Part shown: positions 8,209 through 16,576 of the stretch, piece after piece
Position numbering within the stretch: the stretch's first letter is position 1
Layout: the number at the start of each line of letters is the position of its first letter
Source of the DNA: Bacteroidota bacterium
Lineage (GTDB): Bacteria; Bacteroidota; Bacteroidia; Bacteroidales; JAGONC01
Assembly (NCBI GenBank): GCA_022711405.1
Contig: JAKLFC010000017.1
Span: 1 to 64,000 of the forward strand
Length of the DNA stretch: 64,000 bases
Direction: 5' to 3'
Translations under genes and position numbers: made by a program
Notes under the pieces: model-generated
The model's database searches: none
The model's input: the letters and a program-made list of their open reading frames with translations, nothing else
Told to the model about the DNA's origin: nothing

Positions 8209-9180
8209 TCAATCCATTGTCTGGCTGGCCCGCGAAGAAAGAACAATGATTTCTTCAAAATCAGCAGGTGAGAGGTCGTTGAAGAAATAAAAGATAGGAT
8301 TGACAGGCGCACCGTTCTTGTGAACCTCGTAGTGCAGATGAGGTGCTGATGATTTACCGGTATTGCCAACATACCCGATGACCTGCCCACGTTTCACCTC
8401 CTGCCCCGGCTTCACGGCGAACCGGGATAGATGCGAATACTGGGTTTGATAACTATACCCATGATCGAGCAGGATGGTGTTACCGTAACCTCTCGAGGAA
8501 TTGCTCACGTCAATAACTTTTCCATTGCCCGTTGCATAGACTTCTGTTCCGACAGAAGCTGAAAAATCGACACCATAGTGGAACTTTTTAACCTTATAGA
8601 ATGGGTCCGTCCTCACGCCGAAATAGGAGCCAATCCTTCGCAGATCCAGATTATGGATGGGTTGAATGGCGGGTATCGAAGCCAGCATCTTTTCCTTGTT
8701 CCTGGCAAGGTCGTACACCTGGTCAAAAGAAACAGATTGGACATAGAGCTGCCGGGTGATCTCATCCAGTTGCCGGGTGGCACTGACCATGATATCCGAG
8801 TTCTTGTATCCCTCCAGCTGGTCGTAGCGGTGAGCCCCGCCATAACCGGCCTTCCGGATGCCGGAAGGGATCGGCTCGGATTCAAAGATCACACGGTAAA
8901 TATTGTCATCCCTGTCCTGCAGGTCCTTCAACACATCGGAAACCAGCTGCATCCGGTCATTGAGCACCTGATACTGAAGGGAGTACTGCTCCAGCTCCCG
9001 CCTGAGCATCTTTTCCTTGGGCGAATCAAAGATGGAATAGGCAACCGACATGACCGCTACCGAGAATACAAGACCGGTAGCCACAATCGAAAGTAAACGC
9101 TTGATACGATCTCTGAACGTTCTTCTGAACTTTTTGATCTGGAGGGAATTTAAATCAATAAGAAATTGATTTTTAGCCAT
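8209..9180 (-). CDS. M23 (LytM-type) family metallopeptidase
   Basis: A periplasm-facing murein hydrolase or hydrolase activator of 323 residues. One N-terminal membrane anchor spans about residues 29-50, then a coiled-coil stretch (about 57-100), then the LytM domain from about 185. Zinc and active-site residues are present: His201 and Asp205 in HYGVD, and the HLH at 281-283, so it should be catalytically competent. The last ~25 residues extend past the domain. It diverges from alaS across a compact, symmetric promoter region and is followed by the small MerR gene. The family trims peptide crosslinks during growth or division. Confidence 0.9.
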   Translation of the reverse strand: MAKNQFLIDLNSLQIKKFRRTFRDRIKRLLSIVATGLVFSVAVMSVAYSIFDSPKEKMLRRELEQYSLQYQVLNDRMQLVSDVLKDLQDRDDNIYRVIFESEPIPSGIRKAGYGGAHRYDQLEGYKNSDIMVSATRQLDEITRQLYVQSVSFDQVYDLARNKEKMLASIPAIQPIHNLDLRRIGSYFGVRTDPFYKVKKFHYGVDFSASVGTEVYATGNGKVIDVSNSSRGYGNTILLDHGYSYQTQYSHLSRFAVKPGQEVKRGQVIGYVGNTGKSSAPHLHYEVHKNGAPVNPIFYFFNDLSPADFEEIIVLSSRASQTMD

Positions 9181-9235
9181 GAGCGTTCTTTCTCTTTTCA
9201 GTCCTGGTTTTGGGCAAAAAGGTACGATCGTGGTG

Positions 9236-9265
9236 CAAAATTAAGTAAAAAAACTAATTTTGCAA
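9236..9265. promoter_or_regulatory. Symmetric divergent promoter between the M23 gene and alaS
   Basis: Two -7 boxes face away from each other: TAATTTTG on the plus strand at 9255-9262 (alaS) and its exact reverse complement CAAAATTA at 9236-9243 (M23 gene), separated by 11 nt. A TTG on the minus strand (CAA at 9263-9265) stands 19 nt behind the minus-strand box, a good -33 element. The plus-strand -33 position is weak (GTG). The two promoters overlap physically. Confidence 0.55.
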
Positions 9266-9308
9266 CTCCTAAAATCTTTAATACTTATTAACAATTTATC
9301 TGTGAGGA

Positions 9309-11924
9309 ATGAAGGCAGCTACCGTCAGAGAAACCTTCCTGAACTTTTTTGAATCAAAAGGTCATCACATCGTCCCATCCGCACCGATGGTCATCAAGGA
9401 CGATCCCTCGCTCATGTTCACCAACGCAGGCATGAACCAGTTCAAGGATATATTTCTCGGGCACGCAGCCGTAACGCATGCGCGGATTGCCGACACCCAG
9501 AAATGCCTTCGGGTATCCGGCAAACACAATGACCTGGAAGAAGTCGGACTCGACACCTACCACCATACCATGTTCGAAATGCTTGGTAACTGGTCGTTTG
9601 GTGATTATTTCAAGAAAGAAGCCATTCAGTGGGCCTGGGAGCTGCTGACGGAGGTCTTCAGGATTGAAAAAGAGAGACTGTATGTTTCGGTTTTTGAAGG
9701 TGATCCTTCGGATGGTCTGCCGGAAGACAGGGAAGCGTACCAGTACTGGCGGGAAATTGTCCCCGGGGATAGGATCATCTTCGGCTCCAAAAAGGATAAC
9801 TTCTGGGAAATGGGCGACACCGGGCCCTGCGGCCCCTGTTCAGAGATCCATGCCGACCTGCGGGCCGACAAAGACAGGGAGGAGATTCCGGGACACACCC
9901 TTGTCAACAAAGGACATCCCCTGGTCATTGAGATATGGAACCTGGTGTTCATCGAGTTTAACCGTACAGCTGCCGGAGCACTGGTCAACCTGCCACAGAA
10001 ACATGTGGACACAGGCATGGGATTCGAACGGCTGTGCATGGTAATGCAGCACAAAACATCCAACTACGATACAGACGTCTTTCAGCCCATCATCCATGAA
10101 ATAAGCCGTATCACCGGTATACCCTACGGCCGCAGCACAGAAACCGATATCGCCATACGCGTGGTGGCCGACCATTTCAGGGCGATCGCCTTTGCCATTG
10201 CCGACGGACAGCTGCCCTCCAACAAGGATGCTGGCTATGTGATCCGCCGCATCCTGCGAAGAGCTGTCAGGTATGGATTTACCTTTCTTGGCCAGAAAGA
10301 ACCTTTCATCCATCTGCTGTTGCCGGGACTGATTGCACAAATGGCTGTTGTCTTCCCGGAGCTCAGCCAGCAGCAGGAACTCATCACAAAAGTGATCGCT
10401 GAAGAGGAAAACGCCTTCCTGAAAACCCTTTCGACCGGCATCAAACGCTTTGAACAGCACATCCAGGCGAATCCATCCACCCGGATCATCGATGGAAAAT
10501 TTGCATTCGAGCTTTTCGATACGTATGGCTTTCCGGTCGACCTGACGCAGCTCATGGCAAAAGAACTCGCTTTGGAGGTGGATATGGATGGTTTTCAAAA
10601 AGGCCTCGAAGGCCAAAAAATGCGGTCAAGGCAGGCTACCCAGATGGATACCGACGACTGGGTGATCCTGGATCCCACGGCTACCGGATCATTCATCGGT
10701 TACGATCATACCCATTCACAGATCAGGATCGCCAGGTACCGTCAGGTCAAAGCGAAAGGATCGGTCAGCTACCAGCTGGTCTTTGACCGGACTCCCTTCT
10801 ATGCTGAAAGCGGTGGACAGATTGGCGACACGGGATTCATTGAATCGGATCATGAACGTATTCCCATCCTCGATACGAAAAAAGAAGGTAACCTGATCCT
10901 TCATATAACCCACCAGCTACCCTCTGAACCCACCGCATTGTTCACCGGAACGGTCGACCTGAACAAACGACTGCAGACAGCCCGGAACCATTCTGCCACG
11001 CATCTGCTGCACCATGCCTTGCGTGAAGTGCTCGGCAGGCATGTGGAGCAAAAAGGATCCTTTGTGGGCCCTGACCATCTCCGGTTCGACTTCAGCCATT
11101 TTCAGAAGGTAAGTGATACTGAAATTGCCCAGGTGGAGGCCATCGTCAATCAACAGATCAGAGAGAACCATATCCTCCAGGAAAACAGGATGATACCGAT
11201 GGAAAAAGCACTCGGGATGGGAGCGCTGGCATTCTTTGGTGAGAAGTACGGTGATCAGGTGAGGGTCATCCGGTTCGGTGACTCCATCGAACTGTGCGGC
11301 GGTACCCATGTGCATGCCACGGGGCAGATCGGACTTTTCAAGATCATCGCCGAGGAAGCTACGGCCGCAGGCGTCAGAAGGATCGCGGCGATCACCGGAG
11401 ATACTGCCCTAGACTATCTCAATGAACACCTGGGTATTGTAAGGGAATTGAAGCATCTGCTCAGGAACTCTCAGAACGTGATCGGTGCAGTCCATGACAT
11501 GATGGATGCTAACGATAGGTTGGCGAAGAAACTTGATGAGCTTCAAAGGGAAAAAATTAAACACCTGGAGGAACACCTCATCCTGCAGGCAGAAATGATC
11601 AATGGGATAACCTTCATTGGTGAAACCGTTGATCTTGATGCGGAAGGCATAAGGGATCTGGCATTCCGGCTGAGAAACAAAGTAACGGACCTATTCCTTG
11701 TGCTGGGAGCAAAAATCGAAAACAAGGCCCACCTGGCTGTCATGATCTCCGACAGCCTGGTGCAGGCAAGGGGCTTCCATGCAGGTAAACTTATCCGCGA
11801 TCTGGCCCTGGAAATACAGGGAGGAGGCGGTGGTCAGCCCTATTTTGCCACTGCAGGAGGTAAATTCCCCGGGGGATTGCCGGTTGCCATCCAAAAGGCA
11901 AAGAAGATACTACTAACCGAATAG
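9309..11924 (+). CDS. alaS: Alanyl-tRNA synthetase
   Basis: Charges tRNA-Ala in the cytoplasm. At 871 residues it is full length. The order is standard: class II catalytic domain from residue 1 (FLNFFESKGH, TNAGMNQFKD, GDTGPCGPCSEIH), then the tRNA-recognition helices, then the editing domain with zinc motifs HSATHLLH and CGGTHVHATG, then the C-terminal DHHA1 domain with the Gly-rich GGGGGQPYFATAGG. It starts with ATG 47 nt after a TAATTTTG box. No defect is seen. Confidence 0.97.
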   Translation: MKAATVRETFLNFFESKGHHIVPSAPMVIKDDPSLMFTNAGMNQFKDIFLGHAAVTHARIADTQKCLRVSGKHNDLEEVGLDTYHHTMFEMLGNWSFGDYFKKEAIQWAWELLTEVFRIEKERLYVSVFEGDPSDGLPEDREAYQYWREIVPGDRIIFGSKKDNFWEMGDTGPCGPCSEIHADLRADKDREEIPGHTLVNKGHPLVIEIWNLVFIEFNRTAAGALVNLPQKHVDTGMGFERLCMVMQHKTSNYDTDVFQPIIHEISRITGIPYGRSTETDIAIRVVADHFRAIAFAIADGQLPSNKDAGYVIRRILRRAVRYGFTFLGQKEPFIHLLLPGLIAQMAVVFPELSQQQELITKVIAEEENAFLKTLSTGIKRFEQHIQANPSTRIIDGKFAFELFDTYGFPVDLTQLMAKELALEVDMDGFQKGLEGQKMRSRQATQMDTDDWVILDPTATGSFIGYDHTHSQIRIARYRQVKAKGSVSYQLVFDRTPFYAESGGQIGDTGFIESDHERIPILDTKKEGNLILHITHQLPSEPTALFTGTVDLNKRLQTARNHSATHLLHHALREVLGRHVEQKGSFVGPDHLRFDFSHFQKVSDTEIAQVEAIVNQQIRENHILQENRMIPMEKALGMGALAFFGEKYGDQVRVIRFGDSIELCGGTHVHATGQIGLFKIIAEEATAAGVRRIAAITGDTALDYLNEHLGIVRELKHLLRNSQNVIGAVHDMMDANDRLAKKLDELQREKIKHLEEHLILQAEMINGITFIGETVDLDAEGIRDLAFRLRNKVTDLFLVLGAKIENKAHLAVMISDSLVQARGFHAGKLIRDLALEIQGGGGGQPYFATAGGKFPGGLPVAIQKAKKILLTE

Positions 11925-12034
11925 AATTTTTTTCTTTCGTACCTCGCAACATGTAAATTTCTTTCCGTTTCTGAAACATTTGCACAAGAGGTTTGTTTAA
12001 TGATTGTAAAAGACCATCAGACATTCCCTTTGCC

Positions 12035-12922
12035 ATGACACAAGGAACCTACCTTATCAAAGACCTGGAGAAGCTCACGGGCATCAAGGCCCATACGATC
12101 CGCATCTGGGAAAAAAGGTATAAAGTGGTGAGCCCAAAGCGAACAACCACCAACATTCGATATTACTGTGACAACGACCTGAAGCGGCTGCTCAATATTT
12201 CTGTGCTGCTCAAGCAGGGCTTTCGAATCTCGCAGCTAAGCGAACTGTCGGACGACGACCTGGGAGAGAAGATCATGAGCCTCCACTACCATCCACAGGC
12301 AGAGGAAATCAGGATCGATAACCTGGTCACGTCAATGATCGACCTGGACGAGCCCATGTTCGAAAAAACCATTCATCTTTCGACCCTCAACCTGGGTTTT
12401 GAACATACGGTACTGAAGATCATCTATCCTTTTCTCGAAAGAATTGGAGTCCTGTGGCTTTCAGGATCTATCAATCCGGCCCAGGAACACTTTGTTACTA
12501 ACCTGCTGCGGCAAAAGCTGCTAGTGGCCATTGATAACCTTATGATAAAGCCATCTCCGGATTCCAAACGGTTCATCCTTTTTCTACCGGAAAACGAACT
12601 CCATGAGCTGGGACTATTGTTTTACAGCTACCTGGTCCGAAAATCCGGGCATAAGATCATCTACCTCGGTCAGTCTGTTCCTTACAGTGACCTGCTTGAG
12701 GTAGCCCGCTTCAAGGAGCCCGACGTACTGGTCACCTCCCTGGTGGCAGCCATGAGCCTGCCCGACGCAGAAGCCTATGTTCAGCAAATGTCGTCGGATT
12801 TTGCATCCAAAACCATCTATCTCACGGGTATCCAGGCCTTCCAGCTGACGTTGCCCCTGCCGTCGAATGTCATCAGGATCAGCGATCCCGTTCAATTCAA
12901 AGACCTCATATCCAATCACTAA
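12035..12922 (+). CDS. MerR-type regulator with cobalamin-binding domain (CarH/LitR-like)
   Basis: A 295-residue cytoplasmic regulator. An N-terminal MerR winged HTH (about 6-60; IKAHTIRIWEKRY) is followed by a four-helix bundle (about 95-165) and a Rossmann-type B12-binding domain (about 178-290). Two diagnostic motifs of light-sensing CarH proteins are intact: W141-x9-E151-H152, which caps the upper face of adenosylcobalamin, and E188-x-H190-x-x-G193, where His ligates cobalt. By family knowledge this would be a repressor released by light or by loss of B12. The ECF sigma gene downstream on the same strand recalls MerR/ECF pairs near carotenoid genes in other Bacteroidota, but no carotenoid gene is present here. 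Met at 12035 is preferred over the in-frame ATG at 11993 because the HTH begins at once. Confidence 0.85.
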   Translation: MTQGTYLIKDLEKLTGIKAHTIRIWEKRYKVVSPKRTTTNIRYYCDNDLKRLLNISVLLKQGFRISQLSELSDDDLGEKIMSLHYHPQAEEIRIDNLVTSMIDLDEPMFEKTIHLSTLNLGFEHTVLKIIYPFLERIGVLWLSGSINPAQEHFVTNLLRQKLLVAIDNLMIKPSPDSKRFILFLPENELHELGLLFYSYLVRKSGHKIIYLGQSVPYSDLLEVARFKEPDVLVTSLVAAMSLPDAEAYVQQMSSDFASKTIYLTGIQAFQLTLPLPSNVIRISDPVQFKDLISNH

Positions 12923-12971
12923 CCCCTCCTCCTTCCTTGCCCCCTCCCCTCCCCCCCACCCCAAAACCCTA

Positions 12972-13020
12972 TTTCTCCTCTCTCCTCTCTCCTTTCTCCT
13001 TTCTCCTCTCTCCTCTCTCC
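12972..13020. repeat. Heptamer array TYTCTCC x7
   Basis: Seven perfect in-phase units of TTTCTCC or TCTCTCC lie between the CarH-like gene and the ECF sigma gene. A C-rich, less regular tract (about 12923-12966) precedes them. The same unit recurs at 19715 and 58771. The rest of this ~290-nt gap holds the ECF promoter. Confidence 0.9.
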
Positions 13021-13147
13021 CCTCGTTTAACCTTTCCCATCCCATACTAAACCAGCCATATATCTTTCTGAATCTTGTTGATAATCAGTAATTCCGTGGT
13101 ATACGTTATTTTTTAACAATTTTTTAAGAATTTTTTTTCTCGACTTG

Positions 13148-13178
13148 TTGAATTGCGTCAAATTTTTGTTTAATTTTG
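13148..13178 (+). promoter_or_regulatory. Predicted promoter of the ECF sigma gene (TTG-N20-TAATTTTG)
   Basis: The -33 TTG is at 13148-13150 and a perfect -7 box at 13171-13178, with 20-nt spacing. The expected transcript start lies between this box and ATG 13217, which excludes the longer reading frame from 13145. It looks like a housekeeping promoter rather than an autoregulated ECF promoter. Confidence 0.6.
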
Positions 13179-13216
13179 TAGCACTTTTATTAAACAATAA
13201 TTCAACACTTCATACC

Positions 13217-13729
13217 ATGACACAGTTAGAATTCAACTTTAAGCTCGTAAGTTTGAAAGATAACCTGAGTTACTTTGCCAATCTGCTTACATCCAACGAA
13301 GAGGATGCGAAGGATCTGGTGCAGGATACTTTTGTCAAGGCGCTCACGCACCGGGAACAATTTCAGCCCGACACGAACCTGAAAGCCTGGGCCTATACCA
13401 TTATGAAGAACACGTTCATCAACAACTACCGCAGGAGTGTCAGATCGAACACCCTTGTGGACACAACGGATGATCTGTACTACCTGAACAACTCCTCATC
13501 CTCCAGGGATGAATCTTCCGAAAGCCGGCTAAGCGCAAACGACATTCTTCAGCATATTGCCCGGCTGGAGGATAGCCACCGCAAACCCTTTGAGATGCAT
13601 ATCAATGGCTTTAAGTACAAAGAGATCGCCGAGTCGCTCAACCTCTCCATCGGAACGGTAAAAAGCCGAATATTCTTTACCCGTAAAAAACTCATGGAGG
13701 ATCTCAGCGACCTCGAATTCGCCAATTAA
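13217..13729 (+). CDS. ECF (sigma-70 family) RNA polymerase sigma factor
   Basis: A 170-residue sigma factor with only regions 2 and 4. Region 2 is at about residues 10-80 (EEDAKDLVQDTFVKAL, LKAWAYTIMKNTFINNYRR) and region 4 at about 110-165 (PFEMHINGFKYKEIAESLNL, IGTVKSRIFFTRKKL). A Ser/Asn-rich linker joins them. No anti-sigma gene is adjacent, which fits Bacteroidota ECFs controlled by expression level or by a neighbouring MerR protein; the CarH-like gene lies just upstream. The reading frame runs back to 13145, but the promoter lies inside that stretch, so ATG 13217 is used. Its 3' end overlaps the convergent DMT transporter by 4 nt. Confidence 0.93.
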   Translation: MTQLEFNFKLVSLKDNLSYFANLLTSNEEDAKDLVQDTFVKALTHREQFQPDTNLKAWAYTIMKNTFINNYRRSVRSNTLVDTTDDLYYLNNSSSSRDESSESRLSANDILQHIARLEDSHRKPFEMHINGFKYKEIAESLNLSIGTVKSRIFFTRKKLMEDLSDLEFAN

Positions 13730-14637
13730 TTCGTGGTACGGTTCAGGTTGAAGATGGCAACGATCATCACGGCCGCGCTGATCCACTGAATGGCTGAAAG
13801 CATAGTACCGTTGAAAATATAATCGAACAGAATGGCTGACAGCGGGAAGAAAAGTTCGCAGATGGAAGCAACAATGGCCTTCAGGCGCGTCAGCCCAAAA
13901 TAGTAGAGAAAGATGGCACCGGAACCGGTGGTAAATGCTATGATCAAAAAAACAATCCAGTTCATGGGAGTCGTCATGGCAACCTGACCGGTCTTACCCG
14001 CCCCTAACACATACAACAGCATGATCAGCGCTGTGATCCCGTACCGGAAGAAGGTGGCTGTCCTGAAATCAAATTTCATAAGGATCTTTTTGCTCAAAAC
14101 GGTCGAACTTCCAAAGGAAGCAGCGGCCAGCAACGAGAACAGGGCGGCGATGAACGTTTTGGATCCGGTGGAAAAGTCGGGCAGGCGCCATCCAAACGTC
14201 AGAAAATAACCGGCCAGGATGGCGAGAGCCGACCACATCAGAAATCTCTTTCCGATGGCCTCCTTCAACAACAACGCAGAAAGAGAAATGGCAAAAACCG
14301 GCTGCAGCTTCTGAAGCAGGACAATAATGGTCAGGTTCTGAAAATTCACCAGGAATAATGCCTTTACAATGGCCATGGTACCAACTACCCCACCCGTAAG
14401 CGCCACCAGGCTGAACAAAATTCCGTCACCGGCTGAAAACCTTTTCAGCTGCCGGTATTCGCGGAACATGAACAGGTTCATGATCCCGAAGGGGATCAGG
14501 TGCAACATAAAGACCACATAACCGATATTGAGGTTATACAGACGCGGTGTCAGCACAATTCCGTCCAGGCCCCAGAGTATGGCTGCAACGCTTACAGCGG
14601 CAGCCCCGGTCAAAGAAGATCGGTATTTTTCCACCAT
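13726..14637 (-). CDS. DMT-superfamily (EamA) transporter
   Basis: An inner-membrane protein of 303 residues with ten hydrophobic helices in two EamA repeats (about 10-145 and 160-300); each repeat shows the family pattern of a closing helix after a short loop (for example LLKEAIGKRFLMWSALAI). Drug/metabolite transporters of this type export or import small metabolites; no specificity is visible. It lies downstream of the DUF7935-like gene on the same strand. The frame continues upstream to 14697, but Met at 14637 directly precedes the first helix and leaves a normal gap. Its last codon overlaps the convergent ECF gene. Confidence 0.87.
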   Translation of the reverse strand: MVEKYRSSLTGAAAVSVAAILWGLDGIVLTPRLYNLNIGYVVFMLHLIPFGIMNLFMFREYRQLKRFSAGDGILFSLVALTGGVVGTMAIVKALFLVNFQNLTIIVLLQKLQPVFAISLSALLLKEAIGKRFLMWSALAILAGYFLTFGWRLPDFSTGSKTFIAALFSLLAAASFGSSTVLSKKILMKFDFRTATFFRYGITALIMLLYVLGAGKTGQVAMTTPMNWIVFLIIAFTTGSGAIFLYYFGLTRLKAIVASICELFFPLSAILFDYIFNGTMLSAIQWISAAVMIVAIFNLNRTTN

Positions 14638-14711
14638 ATCCCGAAATGAAAATCCGACAAAGAATGGCATCATCACCCTGATTGCCGGAAGGGCCAAAAA
14701 TAGTGGTTTTT

Positions 14712-15233
14712 TTATTTCATTTCCCTGAATTCTTTCTTGAGAAGAATGATGGCCTTATCAAAAGGAAGGATTTTTTCTTTATTCAGTTCCTCAAAAAGTG
14801 CAGATGCCAGCTCATGCGACGGGGCATTCAGCTCCAGCCTTGTACTGGCAGTGTTGATCATCCGGATCATGTCCTCCTTGGCCTTCTTGATCTGTTCCCA
14901 GGCTTCATCGGAAAGGTACAGCTGCTGGGAAAGATTGTGGTCAAATTCTTCCCTGATGGTCCTGACCATGATCGTCTGAAGTTGTTCCGCATCCATTTCC
15001 GGTTTCGACACCCTCAGGATAAGGTTGGCAGGTGCGATCCGCTCCAGGTAGAGGATCATCCGCTCATAGGCCTGCAAGCGCAGCGGAAGCAGTGTCTTAT
15101 CCAATCCTGACCGTTGTTCCGCCTCCTTTCTGCGCAGTTCATTCTCCAGAAAGGACCGCATCACAAGATAAGCGGTGACCATGACCACAAGCGATGGCAG
15201 GATATACTTGACAATTTCGAGAAAGGTGTCCAT
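14712..15233 (-). CDS. Conserved Bacteroidota membrane-anchored protein, DUF7935-like
   Basis: A 173-residue protein with one N-terminal transmembrane helix (about residues 8-27) and a long mostly helical cytoplasmic part. The sequence around PLRLQAYERMILYLERIAPANLILRV and IREEFDHNLSQQLYLSD matches what I recall of DUF7935, a family of unknown function found throughout Bacteroidota. It diverges from the aminotransferase, each with its own TAnnTTTG box, and probably leads the DMT transporter in an operon. No enzymatic motif is visible. A scaffold or envelope role is only a guess. Confidence 0.75.
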   Translation of the reverse strand: MDTFLEIVKYILPSLVVMVTAYLVMRSFLENELRRKEAEQRSGLDKTLLPLRLQAYERMILYLERIAPANLILRVSKPEMDAEQLQTIMVRTIREEFDHNLSQQLYLSDEAWEQIKKAKEDMIRMINTASTRLELNAPSHELASALFEELNKEKILPFDKAIILLKKEFREMK

Positions 15234-15257
15234 TTGGTATTGTTATTAATTGTGCAT

Positions 15258-15265
15258 CAAAGATA
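15258..15265 (-). promoter_or_regulatory. Predicted -7 box (TATCTTTG) for the DUF7935-like gene
   Basis: CAAAGATA on the plus strand is a perfect TAnnTTTG on the minus strand, 25 nt before the start at 15233. It is back to back with the aminotransferase box at 15290. Confidence 0.5.
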
Positions 15266-15289
15266 ATCATTCGGAAAGATTATTTTCCC

Positions 15290-15297
15290 TACCTTTG
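15290..15297 (+). promoter_or_regulatory. Predicted -7 box (TACCTTTG) for the aminotransferase
   Basis: A perfect -7 box 47 nt before ATG 15345. No clear -33 TTTG at 19-21 nt. TACCTTTG is the most frequent form of the box in this window. Confidence 0.5.
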
Positions 15298-15344
15298 TTC
15301 ATCCGCTAACAATGTAACCGATTTTTTATTAAAATGAACTGGCG

Positions 15345-16547
15345 ATGATACGTTTATCTGACAGAGTGAATGGGTTAGCAGAATCCGAAACCCTTGCCAT
15401 GTCGAGGATGTGCAGGGAGCTGGCTGCAAAGGGTCATCATGTGATCAATCTTAGCATTGGGGAACCTGATTTCTATACTCCCGATTATATCAAACAGGCG
15501 GCAAAAGATGCCATCGACCTGAACTATACCTTCTATTCGCCAGTACCCGGGTATAAGGATCTCCGGGATGCCATCTGCCTGAAATTCAAGCGGGACAACC
15601 ATCTTGACTACACTCCGGAGCAGATCGTGGTCTCGGCAGGCGCCAAACATTCCATTGCCAATGCAGTGCTGTGTCTGGTCAATCCGGGTGATGAAGTTCT
15701 GTTGCCCACGCCTTACTGGGTGAGCTACAGGGAGCTGGTGAAACTGGCCGAAGGTGTACCGGTATATATCCCCGCACTGATCGAGAATGATTTTAAGGTT
15801 ACTGCGCGCCAAATCGAAAATGCACTGACAGAGCGCACACGGCTGATCATCTTCAGCAGTCCGTGCAATCCGACGGGATCAGTATATACGAAAACGGAGC
15901 TGAGGGAGCTTGCCGGTGTACTTGCCTCGAAAGAAGAACTCTACATCATTTCAGATGAGATCTACGAGCTGATCAATTTTACAGGTACGCATGAAAGCAT
16001 TGCGCAGTTTGACTTCATTAAGGATAAAGTCGTCACGGTGAACGGTGTTTCCAAGGGATTTGCCATGACGGGATGGAGGCTGGGTTACATGGGGGCTCCC
16101 CGCCAGATAGCCGCTGCATGCGATAAACTCCAGGGACAGATGACCTCCGGGACAAGCAGCATTGCGCAGCGGGCCGCTCTCAGCGCCCTGCTGTCTGATC
16201 CCAAAGAAAACGACGATCTTCGCACCATGATCCAGGCGTTCAGGGAAAGACGCGACCTGGTGATCAATGAACTCAATAAGATACACGGATTCCGCACCAA
16301 TATACCGGAAGGGGCCTTTTATGTTTTTCCGAACATCCGGCAACTCATTGGCAAACGCTATGACAAAGGCCAGATCAAGTGCAGCGACGACCTCTGCAAT
16401 TACCTTCTCAACAAGGCGTTCGTCGCCACAGTGCCAGGAACCGCCTTCGGGGATCCTGATTGCGTGAGGATTTCGTATGCCACCTCCAGCGAACGCATCC
16501 TGGAAGCCATGGCCCGCATCCGGCAAGCCATTGAAGAACTCAGTTAA
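15345..16547 (+). CDS. Class I/II pyridoxal-phosphate aminotransferase (aspartate aminotransferase type)
   Basis: A cytoplasmic fold-type I PLP enzyme of 400 residues, likely transferring the amino group of aspartate to 2-oxoglutarate. Conserved positions are visible: the N-terminal SIGEPDFYTP substrate loop, Asn175 in NPTGS, Asp204 in SDEIY contacting the pyridine nitrogen, Tyr207, Lys237 in SKGFAMTGWR (Schiff base) and Arg245. The C-terminal carboxylate-binding Arg is in RISYATSSE. Members of this Igamma group may instead prefer aromatic or other amino acids, so the substrate is not certain. It is followed closely by hldA on the same strand (29 nt). Confidence 0.88.
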   Translation: MIRLSDRVNGLAESETLAMSRMCRELAAKGHHVINLSIGEPDFYTPDYIKQAAKDAIDLNYTFYSPVPGYKDLRDAICLKFKRDNHLDYTPEQIVVSAGAKHSIANAVLCLVNPGDEVLLPTPYWVSYRELVKLAEGVPVYIPALIENDFKVTARQIENALTERTRLIIFSSPCNPTGSVYTKTELRELAGVLASKEELYIISDEIYELINFTGTHESIAQFDFIKDKVVTVNGVSKGFAMTGWRLGYMGAPRQIAAACDKLQGQMTSGTSSIAQRAALSALLSDPKENDDLRTMIQAFRERRDLVINELNKIHGFRTNIPEGAFYVFPNIRQLIGKRYDKGQIKCSDDLCNYLLNKAFVATVPGTAFGDPDCVRISYATSSERILEAMARIRQAIEELS

Positions 16548-16576
16548 CTAAACGCCCACGCTTATCCACCGCATCT

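Noticed and set aside
9840..10616. Minus-strand open frame of 258 codons inside alaS
   Set aside because: Antisense to strongly conserved AlaS motifs; Cys- and His-rich nonsense composition with no recognised domain.
12614..13045. Minus-strand frame with an Arg/Glu-rich repeated N-terminus (GERRKERGERR type)
   Set aside because: It is the complementary translation of the array at 12972 running into the antisense of the CarH-like gene.
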